Positions 1 to 13,879 of a DNA stretch of 64,000 nt are shown here, piece after piece. Origin of the DNA: Hetaerina americana (lineage: Eukaryota; Arthropoda; Insecta; Odonata; Calopterygidae); NCBI GenBank assembly GCA_022747635.1, contig JAKTNV010000001.1, positions 32,869,040 through 32,933,039 on the forward strand, written 5' to 3'. The stretch's first letter is position 1, and each line of letters starts with the position of its first letter. The notes beneath the pieces were generated by a model. The model was not told the DNA's origin. It saw nothing but the letters and a program-made list of their open reading frames with translations, and made no database searches. Position numbers and translations under genes: made by a program.

Positions 1-2990
1 TTTTATTTATTCTTATTTTTCTCTTCCTTCTTACTCTGCGTTTAGAGCGCACCAAAAATACCCTATGATGCGACTTTTTACTTATATCTTGATCAAAAAT
101 TTTCCTTGTTCCAGGACAGAAATTATTCTACCTATGCTGCATTTTCCAATGCTTAGGTTATGAATTTTATGCTACCATTAATCGGTAAAGGGCGTGTTTT
201 TATAGTTTAAAAAATGTAAGCCCTGTGTATTCTCAGACCAGAGTAATATGGAATGAACATTTTCGCGGTAGGCTACTGATTCAAATCATGTCCAACTCTG
301 TTGACCTCCTCTCACTCCTTGTGTCACTCCCCCTCTCACGTCGTACATCACTTGTTTTGCTCATTCGACCCTTGAAATTCCTCGTTAACTATTCAATTCC
401 ATTGGTATTGTGCCTCAGATTATGACGGGTTAGTTTTTATTTTCTTCAAGATTTTCTTCCAAACACTTCTCCCGCCTTACATCCTTCCAAGAAATATCTT
501 TAAAATCACTGTTAATATTCTTTTATTTTATAGAGCTATAGTAAACATCTTTCCTCTGTTGCTTTTAACTCCCACGTATGACGAAGAGGACCCCTTATTT
601 CATTTTATTCTAACTGTTTCCTGTTGCACGGGATGGTGTTCATTGGCCCCAGGAGCTGTATTTTCTGATATGGTTGTTCGCTGGTCGCTGTCACCCTCCT
701 CCCGCTTCTTTAGCCACTTGTCATATTGCTGCCTAAGTAGCAAAATTATTTCATTTACTCAAACACTCCACTCCTTAATTTCATTCCAACATCACCCACC
801 TTTCTTCGGATGACGTACATTTTTCTTCGCATTTTTTATTTCGCGATCGTTTTGAGAAATTTTTATCCTTTATACGAAGCGTATTGAATTATCCAGACCC
901 AGAATTCAGCGATCTCGACGATCATGGTGTCACATATGGAGAATCACTATTTTTTTGCGGGACATTGTTTCGGGGTAAAATATTTAGACTGTCTCCATGT
1001 TCCAAGGAATGGAACTATGCAATTCAACAATTCACAATTTATTCATCACACGACCATGGTTTCGTTGCCGCGTAGCATTATCAGGTCCTACATGTTTGTC
1101 ATTCACTACCATTCCTTGGACTCTTTTTTATAATATCATCGTATTTCAATTGTTATTTCAAACAAAATATTTGTGACGAGCAGGTACGTTTTAATTGTTT
1201 CGTCACAGATTAAGTACAATATTAATGAAATCATCATTAGCTTCTCAAAGCAACCTCAGGGAATAAGTAATGTACCATAATGCCATAATGTTTTATTCTG
1301 GCTGTCACCCGAAACATTTATTAGGGAATACATTGATTTTTGGACTCTATATTCCAATTTACCTTACACATAAACTCACGTAAATATAAAGTTTTCTTTG
1401 TCCATATGATGCGAGTACTTTATCCGTACTTGTGATAAATATATATTTGTAACACAGTGGATATTAATAATGAGCAACCCATTGATATAAGGTTCATATT
1501 GCTATATTCAGACATAGAATTTTATTTTTCTCATGTTCCGCACATAATACTATTGCTATGAAGAATGATTAGAGTTCAATAACGTCGTTTCTTCCAGATA
1601 ACTGATTCCAATCTCAATTAGCTTATAAATATTTTCTCCTTCCGTTATAATATTCGAGAAATTGAAATAATATGTGTTTAAGAAGCTCCTTTCATAAATT
1701 AAAAAAATACTTTCTGCCATTGTGAAATTGTCCTCCGTTTATGAAATATCGAACATTAACGCGCTATTGTTATGACGTTAGAGAAAGTAAAATAACTGCG
1801 TCAAAATCTAAATGTAGAATTGGAATATCATGTTAGTTTTATCTTGCATTACACTTCACATTAAAAATCATTACCTTAGCAGTTTTTGTCAATTTTCGTT
1901 TATTTATTATCCATTAGGTAGCGAAATTATCAACTGTTGTGACGTGAAATAATATAATTATCTTCGATATAATAGGCTTTACGACGATTTGTCTGACATA
2001 AGTGGTGGAGAATTTAGTTTTATACAAATATGGTTTTTGCAATCATGGTTCGATTTAAGAAAAATATGGTAGCAGTTCAAATATAAATGTGAATAATTTT
2101 TTCGGATTAGTTGCATAAAAACATAATCGAAATGTTACAAATAAGGCTATGCCTAAACAGAGATCATGAAATTTTTAACGAGAAATAGGACGTAATCCAA
2201 ACTAGTCTCCAGTTACCTGATTTCCGATTGTAGCAAAATGTAATTTCTTCTCAAATCATGATACAAATGTGGCATAACAATTTTGATGGTGCTAATAGCA
2301 ATTCTCTTTTGGCAACCGTTTCAAGAAATCCCGTTCAGAAAAATGGTCGATATGTAAAATGCTCAAAATATGATCTGACCTCGACAGTTGCATTCAATAG
2401 AATACCTAAGTTGCATTGTTTCATAAATGCAATAATTTACCAGAATACACGTAGATATGGGGATAACAAACAATATTATTTAGCCCATCTCATCATATTA
2501 AATGGTGACAGCATATTTGCTCTAGTTCATTAGTATTTTATGATTATGACCTTAAATAAAACACCAAATTCTTACGCTTGTCCATCAAAACATCATAGTA
2601 GCATCAATATCTGCGGTAAAAATAAAGTTTCTGAAAGCCGAACTAATAAAGATTAAAGATAAATAAATCAGACTTAGTCAAATGGGCAATAGTCAAAAAC
2701 CCTTGCTTCATCTAACTAATAAAAGAGTTACAAGTCAACCGTTAGTGGAGTGTGTCTCTGGCGTTTAGTTTTCGTATTGTACAGTTCTATTTTTTAAAAG
2801 TATTTTGAACTGCCACGCGCCTCCTTCTTTCTAGCTCCGAGTGGCAGGTGTATTTCAAACGATCTTACCCTTATTATGCTCCAGGTGCATTATCAAGAGG
2901 TAGTTCCACTCTTTGCTAATGAAGACGAGACACTCACTTATGAGCAGCCTTTTTGATCATGGGAGACAATAACGCGCGTGATAATTCGCC
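1..2990. other. AT-rich non-coding stretch
   Basis: I see no recognisable gene, RNA or repeat here. Short open frames at 225-425, 559-813, 884-1133 and 2258-2533 have no recognisable protein, no splice context and AT-driven composition, and look like chance frames. Confidence 0.5.
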
Positions 2991-2994
2991 TCTC

Positions 2995-3565
2995 TTCAGA
3001 AGCCATTAAACATCCCTGTTACTCCTTCCCCCCTTCTCCACCTCCCCCCCCCCTCCGAATACATTTTGCGGAGGGGGAAGAAATCTCTCCCACTCCCTCC
3101 CCCATATGCGCCCGGGATAGCGACGAACAGGCGTAAGGACGGTACTAGGTTCTATCGGATTCGTTCGAATGATCTCTGTACGGGACGTCGTCATTACACG
3201 TCCAAATTTTCAGAGGAGATTTTGGAATGACGGAAGTGGGTATTGGAAGGAAGTGTTGCGGGGAATGAGGCGAATGGAGGTAGAAGGCGGAGAGGGAATG
3301 CAGAGTGCTGCCTCGGGGGTGGGTGAAGTCGGGCGAAGAGCGGCGGAGGAGGGGAAGGAAATCACACCTTTGCCTCTTCCCTCACCCTGGAGGCCTTCCT
3401 AACGGCGCTTTTGACACGGCAACCCTTCCCATGACTCGGTCTCCCTACATCTGCTCACTTCGCTCGAAGCCACGACTACCGATCTTTCTCTCAGTTCTTT
3501 CACGTTCATTCTCCTCGTCCAGTGTCGTTCTAAGGCTTCCGCCCGATTTCCCTCTTTCAGTTTGA
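2995..3565. other. GC-rich island with purine/pyrimidine skew
   Basis: A C/T-rich run at about 3013-3056 is followed by purine-rich sequence to about 3095 and again at 3230-3360, then pyrimidine-rich sequence to 3560. Open frames on both strands are low-complexity consequences of the composition. The island could be a promoter or enhancer CpG island, but no core promoter motif stands out. Confidence 0.45.
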
Positions 3566-3569
3566 CTCA

Positions 3570-4950
3570 CCAGACTTGGAAAAATGTATCTAAGATCCTT
3601 GAGTTTTCGACCTTGGTCAGCGTTCCATTCATATTCAAGCGGATGCGGTCATTTGATTATACCATTTTAATCATGACAACTATACTCATATAAACGAATA
3701 TAGTACATCAAAATTATCGCCTATATTAATTTACACTGTAATAATTGAACATTATCTTGTTACGGTGGCCAAAATGCTGATGCATTGTTCATAAATAGGT
3801 GTTAACATTAGGAGATCTCAGTTATTAATCTATTGGCGTTGTTAAAATTAGAATCAAACGAAATGCATTGGTCTTCATATATCTTCGTATTTTCCTGTAG
3901 GCATGTTGCTGGAAATTGGTGAAGTTTTTATAGCTAGAATTAAAAATCATATTCCGTTTTATGATGGCCATTCTCCTTAAAGGAGAGGATGTTCTTGCAT
4001 TTCCAATTTTCAATGTTTTTCACGTTATTTGATAACATTTTCCAACATTTTATTTAGTTTGGTTAAAGCGTTACTGTTGCATGCACTTTTTTTATAGAAA
4101 AGATCATAGCCTTTTATTATTTTTTGATTGTATGATATTTAGCAGGAGCTGTTCCCATTGATTCACGACGAAAAGCAATACAATGCGTGGATCAGTTTAA
4201 ACGTGAAATCAAGTCATTTTTAACACATTGTACTCTTTCTCATTGGCGAATGACTGAATATGTAATGAGAGTAAGGGGAGACGTTAATGCTTACCAGCTA
4301 ACTGCTTGTCTTCTTCACCTTACATACGCTAGTGAGAAAAGTATCAAACCCCACGAATATGACTTGATTGTGCGTTACAACCGGTTGACCAATTGCAATT
4401 AAAGTGCGGACAATTACAAAGTTCTTTATTTTCGTCTCATTCCCACAAAGTATCTTTGCCGAACACAACGTTGTTACACAACGTTAAACGTCGTCGTGTA
4501 TCTAGATTATCGGAGGGACTAAGTTGGCAATCACCCACGGTGCGAATGTCAACTTAAAAAAATAAAAAATTGCATACATTGGATGGTGGTCTCTTCAGCA
4601 ACCATACTGACAATGAATTATTTGACCCATCGTACTCCGGTAGGAGAGATCATGGAGGTAAGATTAGAGACATTAAGTGTAAGATTGAGGGACTTATACG
4701 TATCACTTTTCCCGCGAGCGTAAAGGGATCAGAATAATTGTAGATCACTACACGAAGGGAAAAATATTTTTTTCAATTCAGATCGGCCTAGAATGTTGTC
4801 ATTTCCTTATCTAACTCTTATTTTGTGGTTCTTCTTGTTGCTAGCATATCGTCCAGCATGCGCATAGAAGAATTTTGCCCTTACATACCGTATTTTATGT
4901 AGTTTTAGTTAACATTGACTCTATAGTTTGAAATATTTTATATACGTATT
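3570..4950. other. AT-rich non-coding stretch
   Basis: No supported gene. A 71-codon frame at 4187-4402 (+) starts with MDQFKREIKSFLTHCTLSHW and resembles nothing I recognise. It is the most protein-like frame in this stretch but has no supporting signal. Confidence 0.4.
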
Positions 4951-4984
4951 GTTAGGTAACATTTAAGCATAATTTAATTTTGAT

Positions 4985-5240
4985 GTTGTGGTTGTTTGGT
5001 ATCACACCCTGACACACACCCTAGTGGAGGCTTGCAGTTACCATGTAGATGGTGTTCAATGAACCCGGTTTGAAGCTCTCTTGTGGCATGAATTTTCAGC
5101 TTGGCTGCGGTTTTATTAAATATGCCATGTCGCAAAACGGCCCCCGGCAGCGAGATACCTAAAAACTAGCACTGCAACTGGTTTCCAGCCTCTAACTACC
5201 TAATGCAACATCTGCCCTTATCAATCACATTAGAACGCCA
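4985..5240. repeat. Possible dispersed repeat, unknown family
   Basis: The segment around 5012-5050 (ACACACCCTAGTGGAGGCTT...) resembles 60829-60869 (TACACAACCTAGCGGTGACT...) at roughly two-thirds identity by eye. Both sit in moderately GC-rich patches inside AT-rich DNA. This suggests two old copies of one unnamed repeat. Boundaries are uncertain. Confidence 0.3.
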
Positions 5241-5559
5241 GGTGCTAACTGGAAAGGGTACACATGCTGTCGTTGGCGTATATTTATTTTTACGATTTCA
5301 CTTTTGGTTTAACGGACGCTTTGACCAACCTCCTCCCTCTGTGATTCAATGCTGACGTCCCATATAAAATGATTGTCCTCATGATCATCGTGTTGTGAAA
5401 TAGTTAACTTGTGGGAGAGATATAATCAAATAATGATCAACTTTGATTGCTACTTTGGAAGCCATGACCATTCGGTTTCGAGTTTTCTTGTATCCACGAC
5501 AGCTCACAGTTTGGTCTGACCGTAGCCGAAATTTAAAAGTTGGCCTTGAAGATATGAAT

Positions 5560-5838
5560 AAAATACCATAAACACAATTATCAACCCGAAGGTCAGTTTG
5601 ATAGGTGGGGGTAGAGTTCACCTTGTACTAAGCCCGATGGTGTGTGAAATTCACACATCAGGGTAGGGGGGTCAGTACCTTTCCCTGTACCCACTATGGT
5701 TTCTCAGGAAGATCTGGTGCCAAAAAAATCACATAAATTTGATGGAGCTGAGGGTAATCAGAGAGACATGCCCGGGAAACGAACCCAGCCCCTTCTTCAG
5801 TAGTCTAACGCTCTACCCCTGGACTGACTCGTCCCCCC
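5560..5838 (-). repeat. Full-length tRNA-derived SINE
   Basis: On the minus strand the element starts at about 5838 with a tRNA-like head. It carries a box A-like motif (CAGTCCAGGGGTAGAGC) and a box B-like motif (GGGTTCGTTTCC). A body follows that includes GGTACTGACC, an internal hairpin GTGTGAATTTCACAC, AACTCTACC and CTTCGGGTTGAT, and the end is GTGTTTATGG plus a short A/T-rich tail. Body and tail match copies at 19112-19343 and 60576-60690, and more weakly 24445-24600. The internal Pol III promoter, repeated body and TA-rich tail are the usual SINE layout. The family name is not known to me. Confidence 0.8.
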
Positions 5839-5839
5839 A

Positions 5840-6680
5840 ACGCTCGTAAATAGGAGAGGTAAAAATATGTCATGCTAAATTTGGGCCTGTGATTTCTACC
5901 TCTCGTTGGTTTATATCTATTGTGAATACGATCCATTCATCGGGTGGCTTCTAAGTTCCAGGAAGTTCGAAGAATTAAGGTTTAATTGCCGAGTAGTATG
6001 GTGCCAGCCATTTCGAGCATTGACTTGTCAAAACCGACGTCCACTTCAATGCGAAGTTTTCCTTTTCACTTGCCTACTACTCTTTTGGGAATGTACATAG
6101 TCTCTGCTGCAGAAAACATAGAATGCCATCGGTTAAGTTTCACAATTTTGTCCGATATACAAAACATGTTTCAAGAAATGAGAGTAAATATATCTTGCAT
6201 CACTTGGAGGGATCTCGAAAGTAAAATCCTAAGGTTAGCAATGTTAATGCTGGAGTACTCGGGTCAAAAACATTTCGAGGAAAATATAGGTGGTAAAAGG
6301 ATAGGTGTTGCGCCATTTTGTCGTTTAGGAAAACTTGGTAGTCAGTTGAAGATATGCGAATGGAGTAGGTCATATGGAAATACCAAAAAAAAGTGTGACG
6401 AACTATTTGCACAAACTCTACTGAGTTGAATGTACGAGACTGTTCCAGTTGCATAAATTCGGATCAATACATCCTAAAGTACAATAAAGAGTGCGAAAAC
6501 CCACATTCTACATTAGTGACTGTGAAGTAAGTCTTACGTTATCGGCACAGCCATATTGAGTTAAATTGATGAGTTCCGTGTCTATATTGTATTGCCAGCT
6601 GTCATTTCAAGTGGTACGTCGATATGATTACTAAGCCAGCCAGTTACTAAGAGCGTGAGACGCTCACAAAGCCCATGTTT
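5840..6680. other. Stretch with a 147-codon frame of unknown status
   Basis: The frame at 5986-6429 (+) runs 147 codons without low complexity. It has no recognised domain, and I do not see a clear acceptor before it or a donor after it. It could be a relic of a repeat or chance. The remainder is AT-rich with nothing recognised. Confidence 0.25.
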
Positions 6681-6689
6681 TCCTTTCAT

Positions 6690-6900
6690 CTAGTTGCCTC
6701 ATCCAAGTCTCCTTTCTCCCTTCCTACCCACCCGCCCCCACCCCCTTTCCTGATTTCCTCCCTCCCCATCCCCTTCCTCGTGTCCTCTTCTTCTACTTCC
6801 CCGTCCCTCTCCGCCCTCCCATCCCCTCCACATCTCTCCACTCTCATCCGCTTTCCTTTCTCACCTCGGCCAAAAGCGCTGCCGGGGCCTCGCGAAAAAT
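6690..6900. other. Pyrimidine-rich tract on the plus strand
   Basis: About 170 nt of almost pure C/T (6705-6870) followed by a short GC-rich patch. Open frames on both strands here are low complexity. Long polypurine/polypyrimidine tracts of this sort recur throughout the window. Confidence 0.5.
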
Positions 6901-7039
6901 CAGAAGTTACACATATATTTGTGCCACTTAAGGAGGCATTCTTCTGCCTTTTCGACTCATGTTTATGTCGCGAAAAAAATAAAGAGAATACATATCCGTC
7001 CATCGAGAAATATTGCGATGAGGCAGGAATTTATTAACT

Positions 7040-8370
7040 TCGTGATTAGCTGTTCCTTGACAATTATGTAAAACATTCCGTGTTCCGTTGATATGTTATT
7101 ATGAAATTTCTATGCTATTGTAAATTTCTATTTTTGAACTTGCATACACATACCGCATGCAATGAGGTAACTCGAAATTTCCCTCATTTTCGCCACGAAC
7201 ATAATTGTTCTGTTAATCCAGATAGGCTGTTTCTACCTCATATCATCTCTAACAAAAATTTAATGTGAACTATCAAAGCGTTAATACCAAACATTAGTTG
7301 GGATATCATTTTCTTATCGAAATAAATATAATACAGTTGGCATATAAACTTGGTACTCCGGAAAAATCACTGATGGTTGCGTTTCTAAACATGATGGTTT
7401 CAGCAGTTGTAATTGACATGTGATGTCAATGTGTTGAGTCTGCACGTAAGCCAAAGTTGTAGGACAAATCTGAGAAGAATTAGAATTAGAATTTTTTTCT
7501 AGATTGGAATTTTTCTGCATTAGAATTCTGTAATAATCGATAGTTCAATAGATGCATAACTTTTAAACCAGGGTCACTTATTGGACTTAGTGAAGTTAAC
7601 TCCCATTGCTGAGTTTAAAAGTATTACAAAAACTAGCGTGGATTGTTGGGCGTGAATGTTTGCCAATATGTGACTTGGATACAGTTCAATTAAATTACTG
7701 GCGAACATTTATGTAATTTTAAATAGCGTACATTATTTCATTTATTCCCTCAATATAGTTACGCTATTTAGGTTTTTTTAGCAAATTCATTTGCAAGTCA
7801 AAGCAGTCAATAAGTAAGCGATACATGAATAAGCCCAGTGAATGGAGATAGTGGTTCGGAAATAATCATTAAATGGAAATAGGATGATTTCACGCATGTA
7901 AATTGATTTTATGCATAGCATGTAAGGAGACGAGCTTGTAAACATTCGTCCTGTTTATTTTTTAGGATGAATAAGCTCACACTGTTTTATTCTATTGCTC
8001 CACCCCAGAAATCGTACAAAAGTTTCAGGTTGGTAAATGGTCGAATCGGTTTCTCATCTAGCACCTCAGCCTATACGAGTATTTTCCAATAAGTTTTGTC
8101 AAGATGATTCTTCAGAGAGTCAGTTTCTCTCTGGTGGTTTTGATATGATGATTTTATGAGACGCTTTTATTCTATAACGAACGCTAAGTTTTTTCACGTT
8201 AATTGAGCTCATTCAAATTATTATCTAGCGGCAAGTTTATAATAGGAGGGAGGGAGTAATTCCGACGTGGTATTCGTTGGTTGTCAGGTGGAAACGCAAA
8301 AAATTCCAGCTATTGGTGTGCTCGAAAAAATACTGATCTAACCGAAATTATATCATGTTACCTGATCGCT
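7040..8370. other. AT-rich non-coding stretch
   Basis: No gene, RNA or repeat recognised. The only frame above 60 codons (7314-7520, minus) has no recognisable content. Confidence 0.5.
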
Positions 8371-8389
8371 TCTTCGAAATGTTTCTAAG

Positions 8390-9070
8390 GATATCTCACC
8401 CCACCACATGGAACCTTCCTCCTCCCGTTGTTGTCACCCCTCTTAAGTATTCCCCTTCTCCCTTTCAATCTTTTTCGAATGTTTCCTTCCTCCTTCAACC
8501 CAGCGTCTTCCGTTTCCCAGAACACCCTCGAGCATCCCCCTCATCCCACCCTCCTTCATCATCCCTTCCCCCACCCACTCCACTTCTCGCACCCCTCCCT
8601 CTCGCCGCAAAATCCCTTTCGCCATCGAGGGCGCATTGAAAGGGGTTTACGCGGCTGTTGTCGCCGCGGAATGTCTTCCGACGGTGTGGAATTCCTCGAT
8701 TCAGAACTTTGGGATCTCCTTCCCCCCACTTTTTTTACCCGGCCGCTTGTGAAAAGGGTTTGTTTTTTTTCTTTTCCTTCCCCCAAAGTTTTTTGCCCTC
8801 TCTCTTTCTTCCCTCCTCGTCCTCTTCCCCACCTCTCTTCGGATATTTTCGTGAAGATAAAGGAGACCATACAGGCACTTCTCCGCGTGTGAGTCAACGA
8901 TTGGTGAGCGGGTGAGTGAGAAAGAGGGAGGGATTGGGGATGGGAGTGCTGGGGGGACGGGGAAGGGAGGGAGTGGATGGAGGGAGAAAGCGGAGTGAGG
9001 GAGCGTGAGAAAGTGTTGAAGTCGAAGAAGGGGTTGTTCGGGGGTAAAAAAAAGGGTCGCGAGGGACAGT
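8390..9070. other. GC island with a pyrimidine-to-purine strand switch
   Basis: The plus strand is pyrimidine-rich from about 8400 to 8620 and again 8690-8840, then purine-rich from 8905 to 9060. The overlapping frames of 60-212 codons on both strands are proline/serine- or glycine/arginine-rich shadows of this composition. No homology is recognised. It is a possible regulatory island. Confidence 0.45.
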
Positions 9071-9079
9071 GGGCCGACT

Positions 9080-10410
9080 CTTGGTGTGACTTGGAAACTT
9101 TGTAACCAACAATAACCCACCTACTCGTAATAAAACGTCCACACGGAATGAATTCCAATATCGGGCGTACCAAGTGGGCATCTTTGGCGTAATACATCGG
9201 GTCTCCCAGCGGGCAGGGTTAACGTACTAGGGATGGATAGTTTCTTTAGAGTTCGCGGAGACATGGATCGCTACATGCGTGAATTATTTTGAATTCATCA
9301 ATTTATGTTTACAAACAGATACGTTTACAGCATTCTGAATTGGTGGCGCCACCTGATTTAAAGCCAGATATGGATAAATCCTGGAATGATTGAATTAAAC
9401 CACGTCAGTTTATAATCTCGGTTTGAAACCCCTTAACACAAACACAATTGGCTTCTATTCCACTCTAAGAAGCAATCCCATTCCATGCTAATTGTAACCC
9501 TCATCTGGTATTTTTATGTCCGGAGTAAATGTTGGTCATTTGATATATAAGATGTGTTCGACGAAAATAAGTTTGTGTTTAAAAAAATATATTGGCATCC
9601 ATTTCAGTTGGGCTGCTCTCAAGCGCATATAGATTCGGACAGAATGAAGATATTCTTCGGATATTTTTAAGAAAACTGTATGTAGTAGGATGTCACGGAT
9701 ATTCCAAATAGGCGAGACGGAGTTACCATTTATATCATGAAACTTCATTATTTCTACTAATTTACTAATAAATATTTCAGCCATTAACAAAATAAATCTT
9801 TTCAGCAATGCAGTTGACTATATCAGGTAATAGAACTATGGAACAAACAATAACTAAGGGTCCCTGCATTGCAGTCTGTATGGCATACCTTGTTCGGAAA
9901 TGGTGTTTTTTCAAAATTATAGGATACAGTTTGCGACATTTGTTGTCGAGTGACATTTTATTAGTTAATCCCACCTTCTTGGTACACAAGGTTGATGTAA
10001 TATTATTAAAATGTTACTGAATGAGAGATGAAGACGTGTGCACTTTTGTCAAGGGTGCACAAAAAAGTTTCAGCAATGAGGGCAGACTCTATGTAGGTAG
10101 GATCGTCTACCTTACCCTGAGTTTTTTTCACGTAGTGACGCTTGACGAGGAAATAACGGGCAACAAATTCTTAATGGACGAGCAAAACAACCTCATTTTT
10201 CTGGAGTGATTTATTTACGCGACATATATAGTTGTCATTTCATGCTGGGGTTATGGGAAGCCAAACTCGCTGAAACGAGAAACTTTCCGAGAGAAACGTT
10301 TGCGAAATCATGTTTTGTGTGCTTGCGGTGGGAGTGACTAATGGTTTGTCAACGCGAGAAGTGTAGCGTCACGAAATTCGCTCTTCTTCTGTTTTCGTTT
10401 CCCTTGAGAC
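9080..10410. other. Non-coding stretch, nothing recognised
   Basis: AT-rich with short frames (9536-9808 minus, 9808-10020 plus, 10021-10209 plus) that overlap or abut and have no recognisable protein. Confidence 0.45.
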
Positions 10411-10429
10411 ATCGCGCGACCCTTACCAC

Positions 10430-11330
10430 GCACCCGTAACTCCCCCCTCCTCTATCTACCCCACCTCCCACACCCTTCCCTATTCTTGATCGCTGCCTCC
10501 GCAACCCTTTGCGAATCAATGTAGGGGAAGAAAAGCGGGCGGAGAGAGTCTTGGAGGACGCAGAGGAGTGCAGAGGGATGCCCACCCATGCATACCCCCT
10601 TTCATACCTTTTAGCGGACACCTGCGCGCGCCCCCACCCCCAACAACCCCCTCGCCCCTTCCTTCTCGAACATCACTCCCCCCCTCCCTCCTTCGGTGCA
10701 ACACCCTCCCGACACCAGACACTAAAACCCCAATCACGACCTCCCACCGTCCCTCCGGGAGTCCTCTCGGCCATACCCTTCCCTCTTCCCTGCCCTACCC
10801 GCGCCCTACCCCCATCCTTTTCCCACATCCCCTCCTTCCCCCTTCGCACTCACTCTCTCCCTCCTAGTTTCACCCTTTCCTCATCCTTCCTCTCGCCACT
10901 TTCATGTTTCTCGTCACCGCCCCGGCGACCTTCGTGGGGCATTCGTGTGGGGGAGCCCACCCACGTGACGGGGCAGTAGTCGACACCCATGTGTGAGTTA
11001 GGGGAGGAGAGGGGTGTGCGGAGACCACCTCTTCTTTATGTCTCCCTCCCTTTTTCTCTCCCTCCTTCTCTCTCTAAAACTGTGAAGGTTTCTCCCTCTC
11101 CCTCTCTCTCTTTCCCTCTGTCTGCCTCTTCATCTCCCGCTCGTACCTCCATCCTCCTCCTCATCTTTTTCCATCTTCTCTCTTTTTCTATCCTCCTCTT
11201 TCTTTCCCTTCATTGTCTGAAACTTTCAATCCGCTCGTTGCCATCTCTTCTTTTTTCCAACTCTCACGCTCTTCCCCCTGGTGTCCTCTTTCTATTGTTC
11301 ATCATCCTATCGTTTCCATCATCCTGTAAT
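10430..11330. other. GC island with alternating pyrimidine and purine blocks
   Basis: Pyrimidine-rich 10440-10500, purine-rich 10520-10580, pyrimidine-rich 10620-10910, purine-rich 10985-11025, and pyrimidine-rich 11030-11320 on the plus strand. Frames such as 10509-10979 (+) and 10989-11417 (+) are Pro/Ser/Leu-rich and look compositional. CACGTG at 10962-10967 is an E-box. No core promoter is evident. Confidence 0.45.
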
Positions 11331-11419
11331 TATCTCCGAATACAGATTGAAAAGGGTGTACAATCCTTAGATACTTATCGGGCCAATAAACGTAGTCGAC
11401 ATGCTGACTTCCCATGAGG

Positions 11420-13870
11420 TATTTTGTTACGATAATGTCCACCACGTGTAGCTGTTTAATAAGTGATGAATGAGAATAATAATGACAAGACATGAGTGTC
11501 AATTTGAAAATATTCCTCGGTCCATGCAAATTAATGATCCTCCATCGCCTCCACCCTCTTCTTAAGATATTTTTCTAGCTCCTCCTTCCATATTCCAATA
11601 TGAAATGGTATTCTTTAGGTTTTTTTGCCGTGGCGGCTGCGAACCAGCTTTTAAATGGAAATTACGCGATGAATGTCCAAATAATTCTATAAAAACGGAT
11701 GTGAATTCTCCGAAATATTTCGTAAATTAAAATTATTTTTACTGAGAACGATTTTCATTTATATTCTAGTTCATTGTCCGGGATTCCCAACCCCAGTATT
11801 CCTATTCTAGAATAGCTGAATTACTCAGTAAAACATGTTCACTCTCATCTTGAAGACAAGACAGATGCACATCTACATGGAGTAGAGGTTTCATGCAGTT
11901 TTCAACGATCCTATCTTAAAGTTTTGGTTAATACCGACGGAGTGCTTTTGTATACTAATTCTCTCCCATACGTAATTACATATTTGCCCAAATGTATAAT
12001 AGCAATTGTTATAACCTAATTGGGAAACTACATTTGACTGCTGCGCCACCTGAACAAATTTTATAGAAACTTTATAGGATTGCTGTTGAAATTTTTCTAT
12101 TTCTATTGCTTCCATGAAAGTTAACTGCTACCAATCTATTGAAAGGTTGAAAGGAGGGCGAGCCAAAAAAACCTTTCAACCTTTATTCACCCATTTTTCC
12201 CTGCCTCATTCGTTATCTCAGTCTTTCATTTATGGACCGCTGCGCATTTTTCTCATCCCGACTCCGCTACCAGTTTTATCCTCTATTATATTATGACATG
12301 AGGAGTAGTAGCAGTCTTGGTGACTAGGTTTAAATTGATTCCTGGGCTGTGATAATTAAACACTTGTTTAGTAATTGAAATATATAAAATAAAGGAACAG
12401 TAGTATAAGAAGTAAATATTTGAATCCACGAAATCGCCTGTAAGAGATTCGTCCAAAGTTCGGCCTATCCTGCAAAGTAATGAGCGGAGGTTAACGGTAG
12501 ACTGATGGCACGTGATCTCTTTGAAGAGTTACGGCGAATAGAAATGAATTAAAGCGAGAATTCTGCGTTATTATTTTACGGCCGGTTGTAAATAAAACGT
12601 GAATTTGACGGCGGCTTTAGAACCCGCTTTAGAGACAGAGCGAAATTGCCGTACCGTGATCGTTAATTTAGCATCGATTTTATTTTACAAATGATAACTC
12701 TCAGCGTGGACTTTTCAAACTCGGATTTTTATTTTTTTTGTGAAATATTATCGGCAACAAATTCCTGAAAAAAGTGCCGAATTGAATTTTTTTGGCGAAT
12801 GTTGATGCATTTTGGATCGTATATTAAAAAAATAAGGAGCGAAAGAAAATGTGATAGACCAGGCTTTTAGGAAATAAACATAAAAATTAATGGAATTAAT
12901 AAATTTAGGTTAAAAATTTTCATAATACCTCATATGACGGTTAAAGTATCTTTTCGGAGCAAAGGACCTTATCGGTAAATAAACTATAATGGTTACTCAA
13001 TATTAAAGTATAATGTTTAAGTTGAAAGGGAATTTTATAAAAATTTTTCGAGCACCTAAAAACCTTCGGCGTTTATAATAAAAGTGACAAATTAATTAAT
13101 AAATATTTTAATGCACAAAAATGCCTACAATTGGTTTATTTCAAATCATCTTTATTTTTTTCTTCCATATGAAAATAAACGAAGAAAATGGCACATTTTG
13201 TCGATGCCTCCTCTACGTGCTATTTTTTAAACTTATGGCAAAATTGTGAAGCATCCAAGGATTATTAGGATCTATATAATTCGTCACCAATGCACATTTT
13301 ATTCTGATACAATCCATTATCGAATAAAATAATTAGGAATGGCATTTGAAATAATTGAATTAAGTCATGCATCGCAACTCATGTGTTCATTACTTGTCGA
13401 AATGTGTACTCACGTTCGTCCTTTCAATTATCCAGTATCCAAATATTTTTTACTTGAATTAATTGGCATCAGCATTTTCTGCTAAAGGTTTGGATGTCGT
13501 TTAAGTATTATGTCGGCAAATTTCTGATTAAATCAAAACTAATGGTACGATGGGAAATCATGAATTACTTCTTCATTTATTTGTAAGAGCTGGAGTATGA
13601 GGAAATGTACATGAACTCGTGGGTGCGAGCGAAATTCGGGAGATGGTTTAGCTTAACCAATGGGAGGAACAGAAGGGGTGCAAAACGGGCAATAACTGAA
13701 GCTGCATCAGGTTCAAAATCGCGCATGTGATGTCTCTCGTGCGGCTGTATCTAAATATTCTCGTCTTATGAACTGATTTATAATAAGTTACGTATCAAAG
13801 ATTGATGATGCTACTCCAGGTGAAAACTGGTGAGGCTGGTTTTTTTTTGTTATTCTACCGTTTAAGGTAG
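11420..13870. other. AT-rich non-coding stretch
   Basis: No gene recognised. The patch at 12530-12680 has mixed composition with several TAAT/ATTA cores and stands out from its AT-rich flanks, as conserved enhancers often do. This cannot be judged without alignment. Confidence 0.4.
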
Positions 13871-13879
13871 GTTTTGGAT

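Noticed and set aside
5640..5670. The SINE segment CCTGATGTGTGAATTTCACAC as a hammerhead relative
   Set aside because: The core reads CTGATGT, not CTGATGA, and no GAAA follows the hairpin. It is a SINE-internal stem-loop.
8559..9197. 212-codon minus-strand frame
   Set aside because: It spans a polypurine/polypyrimidine strand switch and encodes Ser/Pro-rich then Lys/Arg/Gly-rich sequence, as expected from composition alone.
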